Shown here piece by piece: positions 32,551 to 42,805 of a stretch of 62,050 nt of DNA. Under the pieces are notes generated by a model. The model was given only the letters and a program-made list of their open reading frames with translations. It searched no databases and was not told the DNA's origin. Position numbers and translations under genes: made by a program. This DNA comes from CAZOVB01 sp964583095 (GTDB taxonomy: Bacteria; Planctomycetota; Phycisphaerae; SM23-33). Location of the stretch: positions 1 through 62,050 of the forward strand of contig CAZOVB010000025.1 in NCBI GenBank assembly GCA_964583095.1. Direction: 5' to 3'. The stretch's first letter is position 1. Every line of letters starts with the position of its first letter.

Positions 32551-33603
32551 ATGCCCTTCATCGCCGACATTCTGACCGCCTCTGGAGACTTCGGGCTCAA
32601 GCTCGCGGGCATTTTCTATTTCATCGTCATGCCCGTACTGCTCCTGGCCGGGACCGGCTTTGTCCTGCAGCGCAAGCTCGGCCTGGACATGCTCACCCTC
32701 AAACGGCTGAATTTCTATTTCGTCATGCCGGCGATCATTTACTTTTCGATGGTCAACTCCCAGGTCGCCTGGGGCCAGGCCGCTACGGTCATTGCCTTCA
32801 CACTGGCCCTTCTGGCGGTGATGGCCGCCCTGACCCTCTCCATCGCCGCCCTGCGGGGGATCCCCTCGAACCAGAGGCGAACCATGCTGCTGACCACCAT
32901 CCTGCACAACTCGGGCAACTTCGGGCTGCCACTGCAGAAGTTCGCCTTCCGGGGCAAGAGCGTGGACGGGCGAGACCTCTCCGACGCAGCCGCCAGCCTG
33001 CAGGCCTACGTGATGATCACGCAGAACCTCTTTACCTTCACGATCGGAATTCTCATCGCCGCCGGTGGAAAGAAGGACCGGCACTGGAAGGACAACCTGC
33101 TGCACATCGTGAAGTTCCCCCCCATCTACGCCCTGGTGGCAGCCTTTTTGACCCACCAGATCCGCAACTGGATGGGGCCCGAGACATCCTCCCAGGTCGC
33201 CAGGGGTCTGAGCCCAATCTACGACTACCTGGTCTACGTCAAGAACGCCTTCATCGCCGTGGCCCTGCTGACACTGGGAGCCCAACTGGCCCTGGTGGGC
33301 AAGCTGGCCAGGAAGTACCCGGTCACCTGGAGCGTGGGCCTGCGTCTCCTGGCCGGCCCGGCCATCGGAGTCGGGCTGATCTACGCTTTCGGGCTCAGCG
33401 GCTTTGTCGCACAGATGCTGCTGATTTCGACCTCCAGCCCTACCGCGGTCAACTGCATGCTGCTCTCGATGGAATTCGAGAATCACGCCGACTACGCCGC
33501 CCGGTCGGTTTTTTACTCCACCTTGCTCTGTCCGCTGACCGTAACGCTTGTCATCTATCTCGCCCAGGGGCAGATCCTGCCCGGACTGGCGCTTGGCACT
33601 TGA
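32551..33603 (+). CDS. AEC-family (auxin efflux carrier type) permease
   Basis: 350 residues with about ten hydrophobic segments in two groups separated by a basic loop (GGKKDRHWKDNLLH). This is the two-times-five layout of AEC/BASS-like carriers, with TTILHNSGNFGLPL and ISTSSPTAVNCMLL as the typical polar, proline-containing breaks. Family members export or import organic anions; the substrate is unknown. The next gene, a glycoside hydrolase, starts 12 bp downstream, so the permease may move a product of polysaccharide breakdown. Confidence 0.78.
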   Translation: MPFIADILTASGDFGLKLAGIFYFIVMPVLLLAGTGFVLQRKLGLDMLTLKRLNFYFVMPAIIYFSMVNSQVAWGQAATVIAFTLALLAVMAALTLSIAALRGIPSNQRRTMLLTTILHNSGNFGLPLQKFAFRGKSVDGRDLSDAAASLQAYVMITQNLFTFTIGILIAAGGKKDRHWKDNLLHIVKFPPIYALVAAFLTHQIRNWMGPETSSQVARGLSPIYDYLVYVKNAFIAVALLTLGAQLALVGKLARKYPVTWSVGLRLLAGPAIGVGLIYAFGLSGFVAQMLLISTSSPTAVNCMLLSMEFENHADYAARSVFYSTLLCPLTVTLVIYLAQGQILPGLALGT

Positions 33604-33615
33604 AAGGTTCTGCCC

Positions 33616-34692
33616 ATGCCCGCAACCACCGTGGTCGATATCCAGGACGACGCCTTCCTTATCAACTCCGAGCCCACCTACCCGGGGCGCACCTGGCGGG
33701 GGATGAACATCGAGGGCCTGCTGCTCAACGCCCGACTCGTCCAGGGCGTCTTTGACGATCGCAACCCCCAGACGCGAAGCCGATGGGACTATCCGGACGG
33801 CCCCTGGGATCCCCAGCGCAACACCGATGCGTTCATCGCGGCCATGCCCTCCTGGTACAACTGCGGCCTGCGCGGCTTCACGATCAACTTCCAGGGCGGA
33901 AGCCCGACAGGCTATTCCATGGATCAGCCTTGGCACAACTCCGCCTTCGAAGCCGACGGGTCTCTGCGGGAAGACTACTGCGACCGGATGGAGCGGATCA
34001 TCGAGCGGGCCGACGACCTGGGCATGGCCGTTATTCTCGGCTATTTCTACTTCGGGCAGGACCAGCGTCTGGAAAACGAAGCCGCCATTTGCCGCGCCTG
34101 CGACAACGCCACGGACTGGGTTTGCGATCATCGCTGGTCGCATGTGCTTATCGAGATCGCAAACGAGTGCAATGTCCACGCCTACGACCATGAGATCATC
34201 ATGCCGGGCCGATCCCACGAACTCATCCGCCGCGTCGGGCAGCGCAGCGACGGTCGCGTCGTCAACAAGGCAGGACGGCTGCTGACCAGCATCAGCTATG
34301 GAGGAAATACCATCCCCACCGAGGCGGTGGCCGAAGTGGCCGACTTCCTGTTGATCCACGGCAACGGGGTCAGCGACCCGGATCGCATACGGGAGATGGT
34401 CGACCAGTGCCGCGCCCTTCCCACCTACCACGGCCAGCCGATTGTCTTCAACGAGGACGACCATTTCGACTTCGACAAGAACAACAACAACTTCATCGCA
34501 GCCGTCAGCAAATACGCTTCCTGGGGGTACTTCGATTACCGGATGAAGGGGGAAGGCTACGAAGAAGGCTTCCAGTCCGTTCCGACCGACTGGACGATCA
34601 ACTCAGAGAGGAAAATAGGGTTCTTCAGCCTGCTGGCCGAGATGACCGGCTCGGAACCCCCCCCAGGACGCCTGAGGAGGCCAAAGATATGA
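33616..34692 (+). CDS. Cytoplasmic TIM-barrel glycoside hydrolase, GH5/clan A-like
   Basis: 358 residues without signal peptide. TIM-barrel-like order: TYPGRTWRGMNIEGLLLNAR, then WYNCGLRGFTINFQGGSP, MAVILGYFYFGQ, the acid/base-type IEIANECNVHAY and the candidate nucleophile segment QPIVFNEDDHFDF. The Asn-Glu pair is typical of clan GH-A. The substrate is not predictable. It lies 12 bp after the permease, and its stop overlaps the ATG (34689) of the next carbohydrate-active gene (ATGA). Confidence 0.65.
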   Translation: MPATTVVDIQDDAFLINSEPTYPGRTWRGMNIEGLLLNARLVQGVFDDRNPQTRSRWDYPDGPWDPQRNTDAFIAAMPSWYNCGLRGFTINFQGGSPTGYSMDQPWHNSAFEADGSLREDYCDRMERIIERADDLGMAVILGYFYFGQDQRLENEAAICRACDNATDWVCDHRWSHVLIEIANECNVHAYDHEIIMPGRSHELIRRVGQRSDGRVVNKAGRLLTSISYGGNTIPTEAVAEVADFLLIHGNGVSDPDRIREMVDQCRALPTYHGQPIVFNEDDHFDFDKNNNNFIAAVSKYASWGYFDYRMKGEGYEEGFQSVPTDWTINSERKIGFFSLLAEMTGSEPPPGRLRRPKI

Positions 34693-37193
34693 TCACACTG
34701 GAAAAAACCGACGAAGGAACTTCGCTCTTCACCCCGCTGGAAAAGTGACGTATTCAGAGCGACCACGGCCACGCAGCCCGGGTGGTGGTTCTCGATGCCG
34801 CGGGAAGAACATACCTGGATAAGGCGATCCGCCCGAACAAGGCCGCCCGCTTCCAGGCCCGAGGCCAGGCCGGGATCCACACCGTTAAGATCCTCAACGG
34901 CCAGGACGACTGCCTCGAATCGGCCCGGTTTCGACTCCAGGCCCGCACGGAGTTCTGGTGCAATCGGGGACCGTATGCGAAGCTCGCCAACCGGATCCGC
35001 GACCTGATGGACGCCACGGCCTCCAACCGCAACCTGATCATCAACGGCAAGCTCTACAAGATGCTCATCAGTTGGGGCCGCGACCACGTCCACTGCCTCA
35101 AGGCCCAGAAGTACTTCATGGAGGATGTCAAGAGCGGCCTGGAGTACTGGCTCGAAACGCAGGAAGAAGACGGGATGCTCTGGGACTGCATCCACCCCAA
35201 CCCGGACTATCCGGGGCCGACCTGGTTCGGCGAGGCCCTGGGCGAAGGCTATTTCCGCTACGACGACGACATGAAGTACATCGTCCGCAGGATTCCCATC
35301 GAAGCCGATTGCGAGTTCCTCTATACCGAGGGCGTCTGGCATGCCTGGAAGGCCAGCGGGGACGACGCGTGGATGGCCCGGCAGCTTCCGGTTCTCGACA
35401 AGGCGCTGGAGTACAATACATCCTCCCCGGTCCGCTGGAGCAAGAAGCACAAACTGGTGCGACGATCCTTCTGCCAGGATTCCTGGGACTTCGCCCACCC
35501 GTTCTACTGCGACGGTGACCATCGGGTCCTCCACGAGGGCGATCCGCAGTTTCTCTTCCACGGAGACAACTCGGGCGTCTACTCCTCCTTCCGGCGCCTG
35601 GCGGAAATGCACGAGCATCTCGGGCACACCCAGCGAGCGAAGGAACTTCGAGAACAGGGAGAGGCCCTGCGAAAACGCGCCAACGAGAAGCTCTTCTTCC
35701 AGACCCAATACGGCCACATGATCCCCGAGACCCTGAAGGAAGAAGAGGTCTACCAGGCCGTCGGAGACGAAAGAAAGCGGATGAGCCTCTCGACCGGCTA
35801 TACGATCAACCGGAAGATGCCCACCCACGAGATGGCCGTCGCGATCCTCAAAGAGTACCAGCGTCGAGGCAAGGCCAGGAAGAACGAGAGCTTTGCCGAA
35901 TGGTGGTCGATGGACCCGCCCTACACGCCCGAGCAGTGGCCCTCGGCCGGGCCGCCCCCCGGAGAGTATACCAACGGGGCGATCTGCCCCATCGTGGCCG
36001 GCGAGATCGCCAAGGCCGCCTTCGATCACGGCATGGAAGAGTACGGGGCCGACATCCTCGATCGCCTCTGGGACCTGTCGGAAAAAGACGGCGGGCACAT
36101 GCACCAGGCCTACAAGCGCATCCCGGCCGACTACGAGCCACCCAAGGCATCGTTTACGCATCTGGATCTTCGGGATGTGGTCAACCGCGGCCTGGACAGC
36201 CGGGCCGATAGCGACGTGACCGCCTGGATCGGTGAAGACGAGAACGACATGCGCAACCTGCCCACCGGCAAGCGCACGTTCGGCATCATCGAATTCGATG
36301 TGATCGACCCAGCCTCGAACCAGGGCCGGGCCGTCCTTGCACTGGACCCCCAGGACCCGGCCAGGCCTTCCGAACAGATCCTTCCGGCCTGCGGCGCTAC
36401 CGGCAAGAGCCTCTACTTCATGCACGCACTGGCCAAGAACGTCGCATCGCACGAGGTGGCCGGCGTCTACGAGGTCCATTACGCCGATGGGGAAGTGCGG
36501 CGCATCGACATCCGCAAAGGGCACGAAATCGGCCTTTGGTGGGGAGTCACCGACGTGGGCAACTGGCGAGGCAGGGGCGGCGTGGACCGCACGAGGACCC
36601 GTGTCGCCTGGCGCGGGACCAACGGGCAATGGAAGAACGTCGGGCTTTACATGTTCGGCTGGAACAACCCCAAGCCGGAGACCCCGATTGTCGCGATCCA
36701 GACCCGTGCGATCCGCGTGCCGATCCTCATTGCCGCGGTGAGCCTGAGCGATCAGCCGGTGGAGTTCGACGTCACCATCCGTTCTTACGGTCTGCCCAGC
36801 GAGTGGTCCCAGGCGGCGGTTTTCTACGCGGTGGCCGAGGGACTGGCGGGCATCGAAGACACCCAGAGAGGGTTTCGCCGCGTGAAGGTCCAACCCCGCT
36901 GGGCGGCCACCCAGGCCGACAACAGCCGTGTCACCCTGCACTACCCGGCCTGCGATGGCTATGTCAGCTATTCCTGCCGGATCGACAGCAAGCGTCGCCG
37001 TATTACGCTGGACCTGACCGGTGCCTTTGACCATGCCGAGCTCAGCGTCCTTTTGCCAGGTCGGGCCAAGGCCAAATCGGTCGCCATGGATCGCGAGAAG
37101 ATCCCGTTCGAATCACGGGTCCTGGAAGGCTCCCGCTATGCCGACTTTGTCCTCGACGGCCTCCCGACCGGCCCGATCCGTATCGGGTATTGA
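34689..37193 (+). CDS. Six-hairpin-type glycosidase-like protein, interrupted by in-frame TGA
   Basis: The natural start is the ATG at 34689, overlapping the previous stop, but codon 20 (34746-34748) is TGA. The same frame then continues without break for 814 codons; re-initiation could use GTG 34782, giving 803 residues. The protein has an alpha/alpha-barrel-like part (about 100-430: WGRDHVHCLKAQKYFMED, QEEDGMLWDCIHPNP, DSWDFAHPFYCDGDH, STGYTINRKMPTHEMA, GEYTNGAICPIVAGEIA) and a beta-rich C-terminal part. It would act on an oligosaccharide together with the upstream hydrolase and permease. The TGA may be a mutation or a sequencing error. I see no selenocysteine-insertion context. Confidence 0.65.
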
Positions 37194-37210
37194 CCGGCTG
37201 ATAAGACAAT

Positions 37211-37244
37211 CGCCACTGGGCTGGAGCATTCCAGACCGGTGGCG
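37211..37244. terminator. Bidirectional hairpin between convergent genes
   Basis: CGCCAC..CTGGA (from 37211) pairs with TCCAG..GTGGCG (to 37244) around the loop GCAT with small mismatches, between the plus-strand glycosidase and the minus-strand DUF1552 gene. Confidence 0.55.
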
Positions 37245-37276
37245 GTTTCACTCTCTTCGTCCAATCCTCAGAAAGC

Positions 37277-38647
37277 TCAGCTCAGACCTTCCATTGCCTT
37301 GGTGCTGTTGCCGAACTTGTCGACATCCACACCCATCCGCTGAATCATGGCCAGGTGCAGGTTGCACAGGAGCTGATCGGAGTCCTTCTCGGGCGTAATG
37401 GCCCTGCCTCCGGCGATCGATCCCCCGCCATGGCCGGCAAGAACACAGGTCAGCCAGCGGGCCTCGTGGCTGTTCCCATCGGCCAGGTTCGAGCCGAAAA
37501 GCACCATGGAATTATCCAGCAGCGTCCTTTCGCCTTCGTCAATGGCGGCCATCTTGTCCATCATGTACTTGAGCATCTCGACGTGGAACTCGTTGGTCTT
37601 GCGGTGGGTTTCGAGCCGCTCGGGCTTATTGCCGTGATGGCTGATCCCGTGCAGTGCCCCGCCGGAGACGCCCTCGAGAAAGCTGAAGTTCGCGTCGTAG
37701 GTCGCATCGGATTCAAAAAGCATCGTAGCGATGCGCGTCTTGTCCATCTGCCAGGCCAGGACGATGATGTCCAGCATGAGCTTCATGTGCTCGGGCAGAT
37801 CGGCGGGCCTGCCTTCGGCCGGGCGATCCATGTTCGGCTCGGTCAACGTGGGGGTCCACTTGTCTTGACGCGTGTTCTCCATGGCCCGGTCCACGCGCTT
37901 CTCCACGTCCCGCACCGAGGCCATATACTCGTCGAGCTTCTTCTGGTCGGCCTTGCTCAGCTCCCCGCGGATTTCATTTGCCTGTTGCAGCACCGAGTCC
38001 AGAACGCTCTTGGTCCGTCGCAGGCCCGTGCGGTCGAACAGGCTGTCAAAGGCCTGGCGAGGATAGATCTCCGGCGGGACGGGGGTGTGGCGCGTCTTCC
38101 AGGAGATGGTGTGGTAGCAGATCGAGGGAACGCCCACGCGAATCCCCGAAAGCACAGGTTCGGTTCCCAGCGTCAGCAGCGGAATGGGCGTGCGATTGCC
38201 AATCCGCTCGGCCAGGAACTGGTCGGCTGTCTGACCCACATCCGGTCGTGTGCCCTTTCGTACCGGCGCGCCGGAAAGGTAGTTGGTAAAGACCGGAGGG
38301 TGTCCCCCTGTTTTGTTCTGATCGGGAAACAGGTGCATCTTGTTGAATATCGTGATATCCTTCTTGCAGGATTCCAGCGGACCAAACGACTTGGAAAGCT
38401 CCATCGAGTCGCCCTGTCCCTTGGCCCACCAGTTTTTCTCGTCCACGCCGTTTGTGAACAACAGCACGCCGTAGCGGACGGGAGCCTGGGCGGGAACCTC
38501 TCCGCCGGAAGTCTTTTCTGCTGCACGCGCGAGGCTCTCCATGAAGGGAAGGGTCAATGTGGCGCCGACGCCCTGAAGAAATGCACGGCGGGAGAAGCCG
38601 CTCATCGAACTCGGGGACGGGGACGGTTGGTCAAAAGAGGCTGTCAT
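37277..38647 (-). CDS. DUF1552 protein, module A (Tat-exported)
   Basis: 456 residues. A twin-arginine signal (SGFSRRAFLQGVGATLTLPF) marks export in folded form. The body has the DUF1552 pattern, with VLLFTNGVDEKNWWAKGQGD, IYPRQAFDSLFDR, MDKTRIATMLFESDATYD, GISHHGN, FGSNLADGNSHEA and CNLHLAMIQRMGVDVDKFG. The fold is thought to relate to alkaline-phosphatase/sulfatase-type enzymes (as for the related DUF1501), but no activity is known. It starts one base after the stop of the cytochrome-type gene 38649-42410. Such pairs are characteristic of planctomycetes and probably act together in the periplasm or at the membrane. Confidence 0.88.
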   Translation of the reverse strand: MTASFDQPSPSPSSMSGFSRRAFLQGVGATLTLPFMESLARAAEKTSGGEVPAQAPVRYGVLLFTNGVDEKNWWAKGQGDSMELSKSFGPLESCKKDITIFNKMHLFPDQNKTGGHPPVFTNYLSGAPVRKGTRPDVGQTADQFLAERIGNRTPIPLLTLGTEPVLSGIRVGVPSICYHTISWKTRHTPVPPEIYPRQAFDSLFDRTGLRRTKSVLDSVLQQANEIRGELSKADQKKLDEYMASVRDVEKRVDRAMENTRQDKWTPTLTEPNMDRPAEGRPADLPEHMKLMLDIIVLAWQMDKTRIATMLFESDATYDANFSFLEGVSGGALHGISHHGNKPERLETHRKTNEFHVEMLKYMMDKMAAIDEGERTLLDNSMVLFGSNLADGNSHEARWLTCVLAGHGGGSIAGGRAITPEKDSDQLLCNLHLAMIQRMGVDVDKFGNSTKAMEGLS

Positions 38648-38648
38648 A

Positions 38649-41600
38649 TCAATGCTCCTGTTTCTCTTGGGAAAGGAGGTCGGGGTCGAAGTCTTGTCGA
38701 TACTGGAACTGCCGGCTGGTCACGATGATCTCCACCAGACCGCCCACGCGGTAGTCGTTGTTTTCCAGGTAGGCCATCATCTCATCCAGCAACGGCTGGT
38801 CGCTGAGCAGGACCTTTCGGCCAAGTGCGTATCCCAGCAGCTTCCGGCAGAGGGTCTTGAAGATCAACTCGCGATTGCCTTCGAGATAGCTTCGGAAACC
38901 CTCGAAGCCGTCGATGACTTCGCCGTCGGGCTTCTCGGCCCGGGATTGCACGGGGTTGCCGGCGCTGTCTTTCCTGCGCCACCGGCCGATCGGGTCGAAG
39001 TTCTCCAGGCTCAGCCCGGGAGGATCGATGATGTCGTGGCAGGAAGCGCAGGTCGGATTGGCCCGATGTTCAGCCAACTGCTCGATCACGCTCTTGCCTT
39101 TGGCGTTGGTGTCGTCTTCGCTGATGGAGGGTACCGGGGGCGGCTCGGGAACCGGCGAGCCCATCAGCTTGCCGGTGACCCAGTCGCCACGCCGGACGGG
39201 GCTGGTTCGAAGCGGCGTGCTCGTGACAGTCAGGATCGCTCCCATACCCCCCACTCCGCCTCGCTGTTTTGTTGGAACCTTGATCTTGCGGAAATGCTCG
39301 CCTTCTATGCTTTCGAGCCCGTAATGACGGGCAAGGCGTTCGTTGAGGAAGGAGTAGTCGGCCAGGTAGATATTCTCGGCTGAAAGATCCAACGCAAACA
39401 GGTCGCGGAAGAACAGCACGGCCTCTTCGAACATATCCTGGCGGAGTTGCTTATCGTATTTGGGGAATCGCTCGGGATCCACGGCGGTATGCTGATCGAA
39501 GTAGGCAAAGCCCAGCCAGTGCGCGCCGAACTGGGAACCCAAAGCCCGGCTTCGCTCGTCGTCGAGCATTCGACGGACCTGTGCCAGCAAGACCTCGTTC
39601 TCGTGGAGTCGACTCTCGCCGGCCAATTCGATCAGTTCCGGATCCGGCAGGGACGCCCAGAGAAAAAGCGAAAGCTTCCGGGCGAGTTCATAGTCGCTGA
39701 GGCGGTAGATTTCGCCCTGGTCTTGCCGGCCTCGCTGGATGTTCCAGACGAAGCGCGGCCCGGCAAGGATGCCTTGCAGCGAAGCTTTCACAGCAAAACC
39801 GAAGCTGATGCCCTCTTTTCGCTCATTGCGGTATGCCGACAGCAGGGCCTCCATGGTCTCGCGGCTGGGAGGCATGCCGAATGCGCGGGTGGCGAAGTCC
39901 AAGATGATCTTTCGCGCAGCCTCTTCGAGGTTTGCCTCATGGGCCCGCATGTCGGCCAGGAGCTTGTCGTACGTTCGGCGCGTCTCAGGATCCCACCGGG
40001 CGATCTGCTCCGGAGTTGGCAACTCGCCCTCGGTCAGTTCGGTCAGGCCCTGCACGTGCAGGAAGAATTTCATGTCCTGGATGGGCATATCGGCCAGAAT
40101 CACCACGTCGCGATCCAGGGCCTCCAACTGGGCCAACTGCTCACCCGTGGCGTTGCGCTTTCGCTGCTGGGTGGTCAGGTAGTAGGGCCTCTCGGGCCTG
40201 GGTCGGTTGTAGCGCTGCCGCCCAATCTCGTAGCGCCGCTCGTTGAGCCGGAAATACTTGAGAATGTCCACCTGATCTTCCAGATCCTGGGCAAAATACT
40301 CGGGAAGCTTGGTCAGGGGATTGAAACGATCCTTCATCGCGTCTTGGACCGCCTCGACCGCATCACGAACTTTTCGGAGGTCTTCGTTGACATCCGGGCC
40401 GTCCCGGAACTCTCCGTAGACCCACCGGCCCGGGATAAAATCGGTGGTCTCAGGTTCCTCGTTGAGAATCATCGTCTGCACCGAGGCCTTCAGGGCCAGT
40501 TCCGGATCCACCCGTGCATCGACCAGCAGTTTCGGATGGGAAACAGGCGTCTCGAAAAACAGCACGGCCGGGGCCTGGACGGCCACCGCCTGCTCGCCGA
40601 TATCCCGCCCCTGCCGGTGGTGACCCCAGGAGATCTTCTTGCCCTCGAGCGTCTCGAAGCCTTTGACCTGCCGGGCAAGCGGGGTCTCCTTGCCCTCCTC
40701 GTCCACCAGGCGGAAGTTTTCCCAGATCACGATATCGCCTTGGTTGGCATCGCCGGCCGTGGCGGTGACCAGGTAGAGCTTGCCTCTGTCCTTGCCGAGC
40801 CGGGAAAGGACGAGCTGATAGCTGTAAGTCAATTCTTCATCCAGCTTCTTCTGGAAGGCTTTCTGCTCGTCTCCGCGGGGCCTCTCGCTGGGGTGCGGAG
40901 TGGCATCAAACCGGGGACGGTTGTCGTAGGGAGTCACCGACACCAGGTATTGCTCGATTTCCAGGCATTTTCTCCGCAGCGTCTCGATGTCGATCTTTCC
41001 CGGGCCAGGCAGCGCAAGGAGTCGCCTGCCGGCCTCGGCAAAGAACGGGTTCTCAAACTCGCCGCCGATGAGCAGCCAGTGCCATGATTCCAACGTGGCA
41101 GCGCTGAGGGGGACGGGGTATTCCAGTGCGACCTTGTCGAAGTTGGCCTCATCGAGCCCGCGAAGCTCCGAACGGTGGATATAGCGCCACACCGCTTCGA
41201 AATACGCTCCGTGAACCATGCCCAGGTCGTCTTCAAGCCGCTTGTTGGTCTGCTCGATCTGCTCCAGTTCGGCCTGGACCATCCAGAGCACACGCTTGCG
41301 AATCGCCTCGTAGCGAAGCTCGTGCGGTTTGGCCAGGTCGGCCAGCACATCCTGGGACCACTGGATGCCGTGCACCGGAGTAATCCGCGCGTGGGGAAGG
41401 ATGATCTTGCGGGCGGCGTCATCCATGCGCATCAGCAACTCGGGCGTGAAGCTCATGGCCTCTCCGACATTGGCGAACCCCTCTCCGCCGCCTCCCTCGC
41501 GGGGGAAGTACTTTCCGGGCTTCAGATCCAGGCCTGTCAGATCACGTATCGCATTGTTGTACTGGTCCACGTTCAGACGGGACATGACCACCGGCCCGGG

Positions 41601-42410
41601 CTGGTTGGCATCGTCGGCCACCAGTTGCCCCGGCACCGATTCGAGCCACTGGATGAGCTTCTCCCGCTGCTGCGTGGAGGGCTGGGCAGCGCTGCGGGGG
41701 GGCATGTGGCCTGTCTCGACGGCCTGGGTGATGACCCGGAGCAACTCCTGGTGCCGGCGGAAGCTCTCGGGGCTGCGGATCTCGGTCAGGTCCAAGCCGT
41801 TACGCGGATTGGGCCGGCTGTGGCAACCAAAGCAATACTCTTTCAGGATCGGCTGGATGTTCTGAGCGAATTCCGGATCCAGCGGAGCGTCGTCTTCCAG
41901 CGACGGGGAATCTTCGGCCACGAAGTTGAAGTACGCATCCCCGTAGATGAGCATGCCGCCCTCGTGGCCTACCCAGCCGACCAGGCCCATCGCGATCAGC
42001 AGGCCAAGACGCGTCAGCCATCGAGAGATGTTGCAGTCCTTGAGGCGGCCGACTTCGTAAACGATCAGTATCACCAGGGCGATCGATGCCGTCGCGATGG
42101 CTCCCCACCGGTGGGCGAAGACGGCCTGGTCGGAATATCCGGCTTCCTCGGCCCGGATCCAACCGGTTGCGACAGAGACAATTCCTCCCAAGGTCCCCAG
42201 CCACAGGCACCAGCGCATGGCCCCTTCCCACCCGGGGCTGTTGCGGAAGATCGCCCAGATCCATGCCGCGCCGGCCGCGGCGATCAGCAGGGCAATCGGG
42301 AAATGAACTACCACCGGATGAAAACGACCGAAGATCTCGGTCTGTGTCAGGCTTGCGTTGGCAAGGGCCGACAGCGAGCCGGCCATCGTCACCAGAAGTG
42401 TCTTGCTCAT
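38649..42410 (-). CDS. Planctomycete-type membrane cytochrome, DUF2231 plus DUF1587/1592/1588/1585, module A
   Basis: 1253 residues. The first about 160 residues are a membrane unit with about four helices (FHPVVVHFPIALLIAAAGAAW, DUF2231-like). A planctomycete cytochrome c domain follows with CFGCH (193-197). Then come DUF1587 (MSRLNVDQYNNAIRDLTGLD), DUF1595/1592-type helical parts (YRLSDYELARKLSLFLWASLPD), DUF1588 (VRRGDWVTGKLMGSPVPEPP, with CASCH at about 1121-1125) and DUF1585 (FKTLCRKLLGYALGRKVL). This suggests two covalent hemes on a membrane-bound redox protein. It probably works with the DUF1552 protein encoded directly after it. Module B (44139-48371) is a paralogue. Confidence 0.88.
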   Translation of the reverse strand: MSKTLLVTMAGSLSALANASLTQTEIFGRFHPVVVHFPIALLIAAAGAAWIWAIFRNSPGWEGAMRWCLWLGTLGGIVSVATGWIRAEEAGYSDQAVFAHRWGAIATASIALVILIVYEVGRLKDCNISRWLTRLGLLIAMGLVGWVGHEGGMLIYGDAYFNFVAEDSPSLEDDAPLDPEFAQNIQPILKEYCFGCHSRPNPRNGLDLTEIRSPESFRRHQELLRVITQAVETGHMPPRSAAQPSTQQREKLIQWLESVPGQLVADDANQPGPVVMSRLNVDQYNNAIRDLTGLDLKPGKYFPREGGGGEGFANVGEAMSFTPELLMRMDDAARKIILPHARITPVHGIQWSQDVLADLAKPHELRYEAIRKRVLWMVQAELEQIEQTNKRLEDDLGMVHGAYFEAVWRYIHRSELRGLDEANFDKVALEYPVPLSAATLESWHWLLIGGEFENPFFAEAGRRLLALPGPGKIDIETLRRKCLEIEQYLVSVTPYDNRPRFDATPHPSERPRGDEQKAFQKKLDEELTYSYQLVLSRLGKDRGKLYLVTATAGDANQGDIVIWENFRLVDEEGKETPLARQVKGFETLEGKKISWGHHRQGRDIGEQAVAVQAPAVLFFETPVSHPKLLVDARVDPELALKASVQTMILNEEPETTDFIPGRWVYGEFRDGPDVNEDLRKVRDAVEAVQDAMKDRFNPLTKLPEYFAQDLEDQVDILKYFRLNERRYEIGRQRYNRPRPERPYYLTTQQRKRNATGEQLAQLEALDRDVVILADMPIQDMKFFLHVQGLTELTEGELPTPEQIARWDPETRRTYDKLLADMRAHEANLEEAARKIILDFATRAFGMPPSRETMEALLSAYRNERKEGISFGFAVKASLQGILAGPRFVWNIQRGRQDQGEIYRLSDYELARKLSLFLWASLPDPELIELAGESRLHENEVLLAQVRRMLDDERSRALGSQFGAHWLGFAYFDQHTAVDPERFPKYDKQLRQDMFEEAVLFFRDLFALDLSAENIYLADYSFLNERLARHYGLESIEGEHFRKIKVPTKQRGGVGGMGAILTVTSTPLRTSPVRRGDWVTGKLMGSPVPEPPPVPSISEDDTNAKGKSVIEQLAEHRANPTCASCHDIIDPPGLSLENFDPIGRWRRKDSAGNPVQSRAEKPDGEVIDGFEGFRSYLEGNRELIFKTLCRKLLGYALGRKVLLSDQPLLDEMMAYLENNDYRVGGLVEIIVTSRQFQYRQDFDPDLLSQEKQEH

Positions 42411-42805
42411 GGATTCTCTTGCGGTCGACCGGAAAAGGCAGCACCCCGCAACCCCTTCGGTCGCGTTTCGAGTGCGAATCCTATTTTACGCCCCGGCGGC
42501 GAAGTGACGGTGATCCTTTGCCCGGACAGGAATCGACAATCCCTGATTTGTGGACAATTCCAAGACAGGTCCTTGTGCCCTCTGAGCCAGGCTTGGGCAA
42601 ATCCCGTAGAGAAAGAAGCTTTTAACTCTTTCTTGATACAACAATTAAACCTGAATTCAGCCATACAGGAACCCGCTGCCGGTTGCGAATGAACCGGCAG
42701 CGGGCCTATGACAATTCGTCTTCAGAAAACGCATTCATGCCGAACTGCTGACGGATAACCAACAATCGTTCTCACCTGAAAAACGCCTGTCGGGCGGACC
42801 CGGCC
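42411..42805. other. Intergenic region between cytochrome modules A and B
   Basis: 395 bp without a gene I can support. It contains the 13-bp hairpin at 42672-42704 and a T/A-richer stretch around 42600-42660 that may include the promoter of module A, though I cannot fix a clear -35/-10 pair. Confidence 0.5.
42672..42704 (-). terminator. Perfect 13-bp hairpin after module B
   Basis: CCCGCTGCCGGTT (42672-42684) pairs with AACCGGCAGCGGG (42692-42704) around GCGAATG, about 100 bp beyond the DUF1552 stop of module B. It lacks a U-run. Confidence 0.65.

Noticed and set aside
34746..34748. Selenocysteine at the in-frame TGA
   Set aside because: No SECIS-like hairpin is evident just after it, and the protein family is not known to use selenocysteine near the N-terminus.
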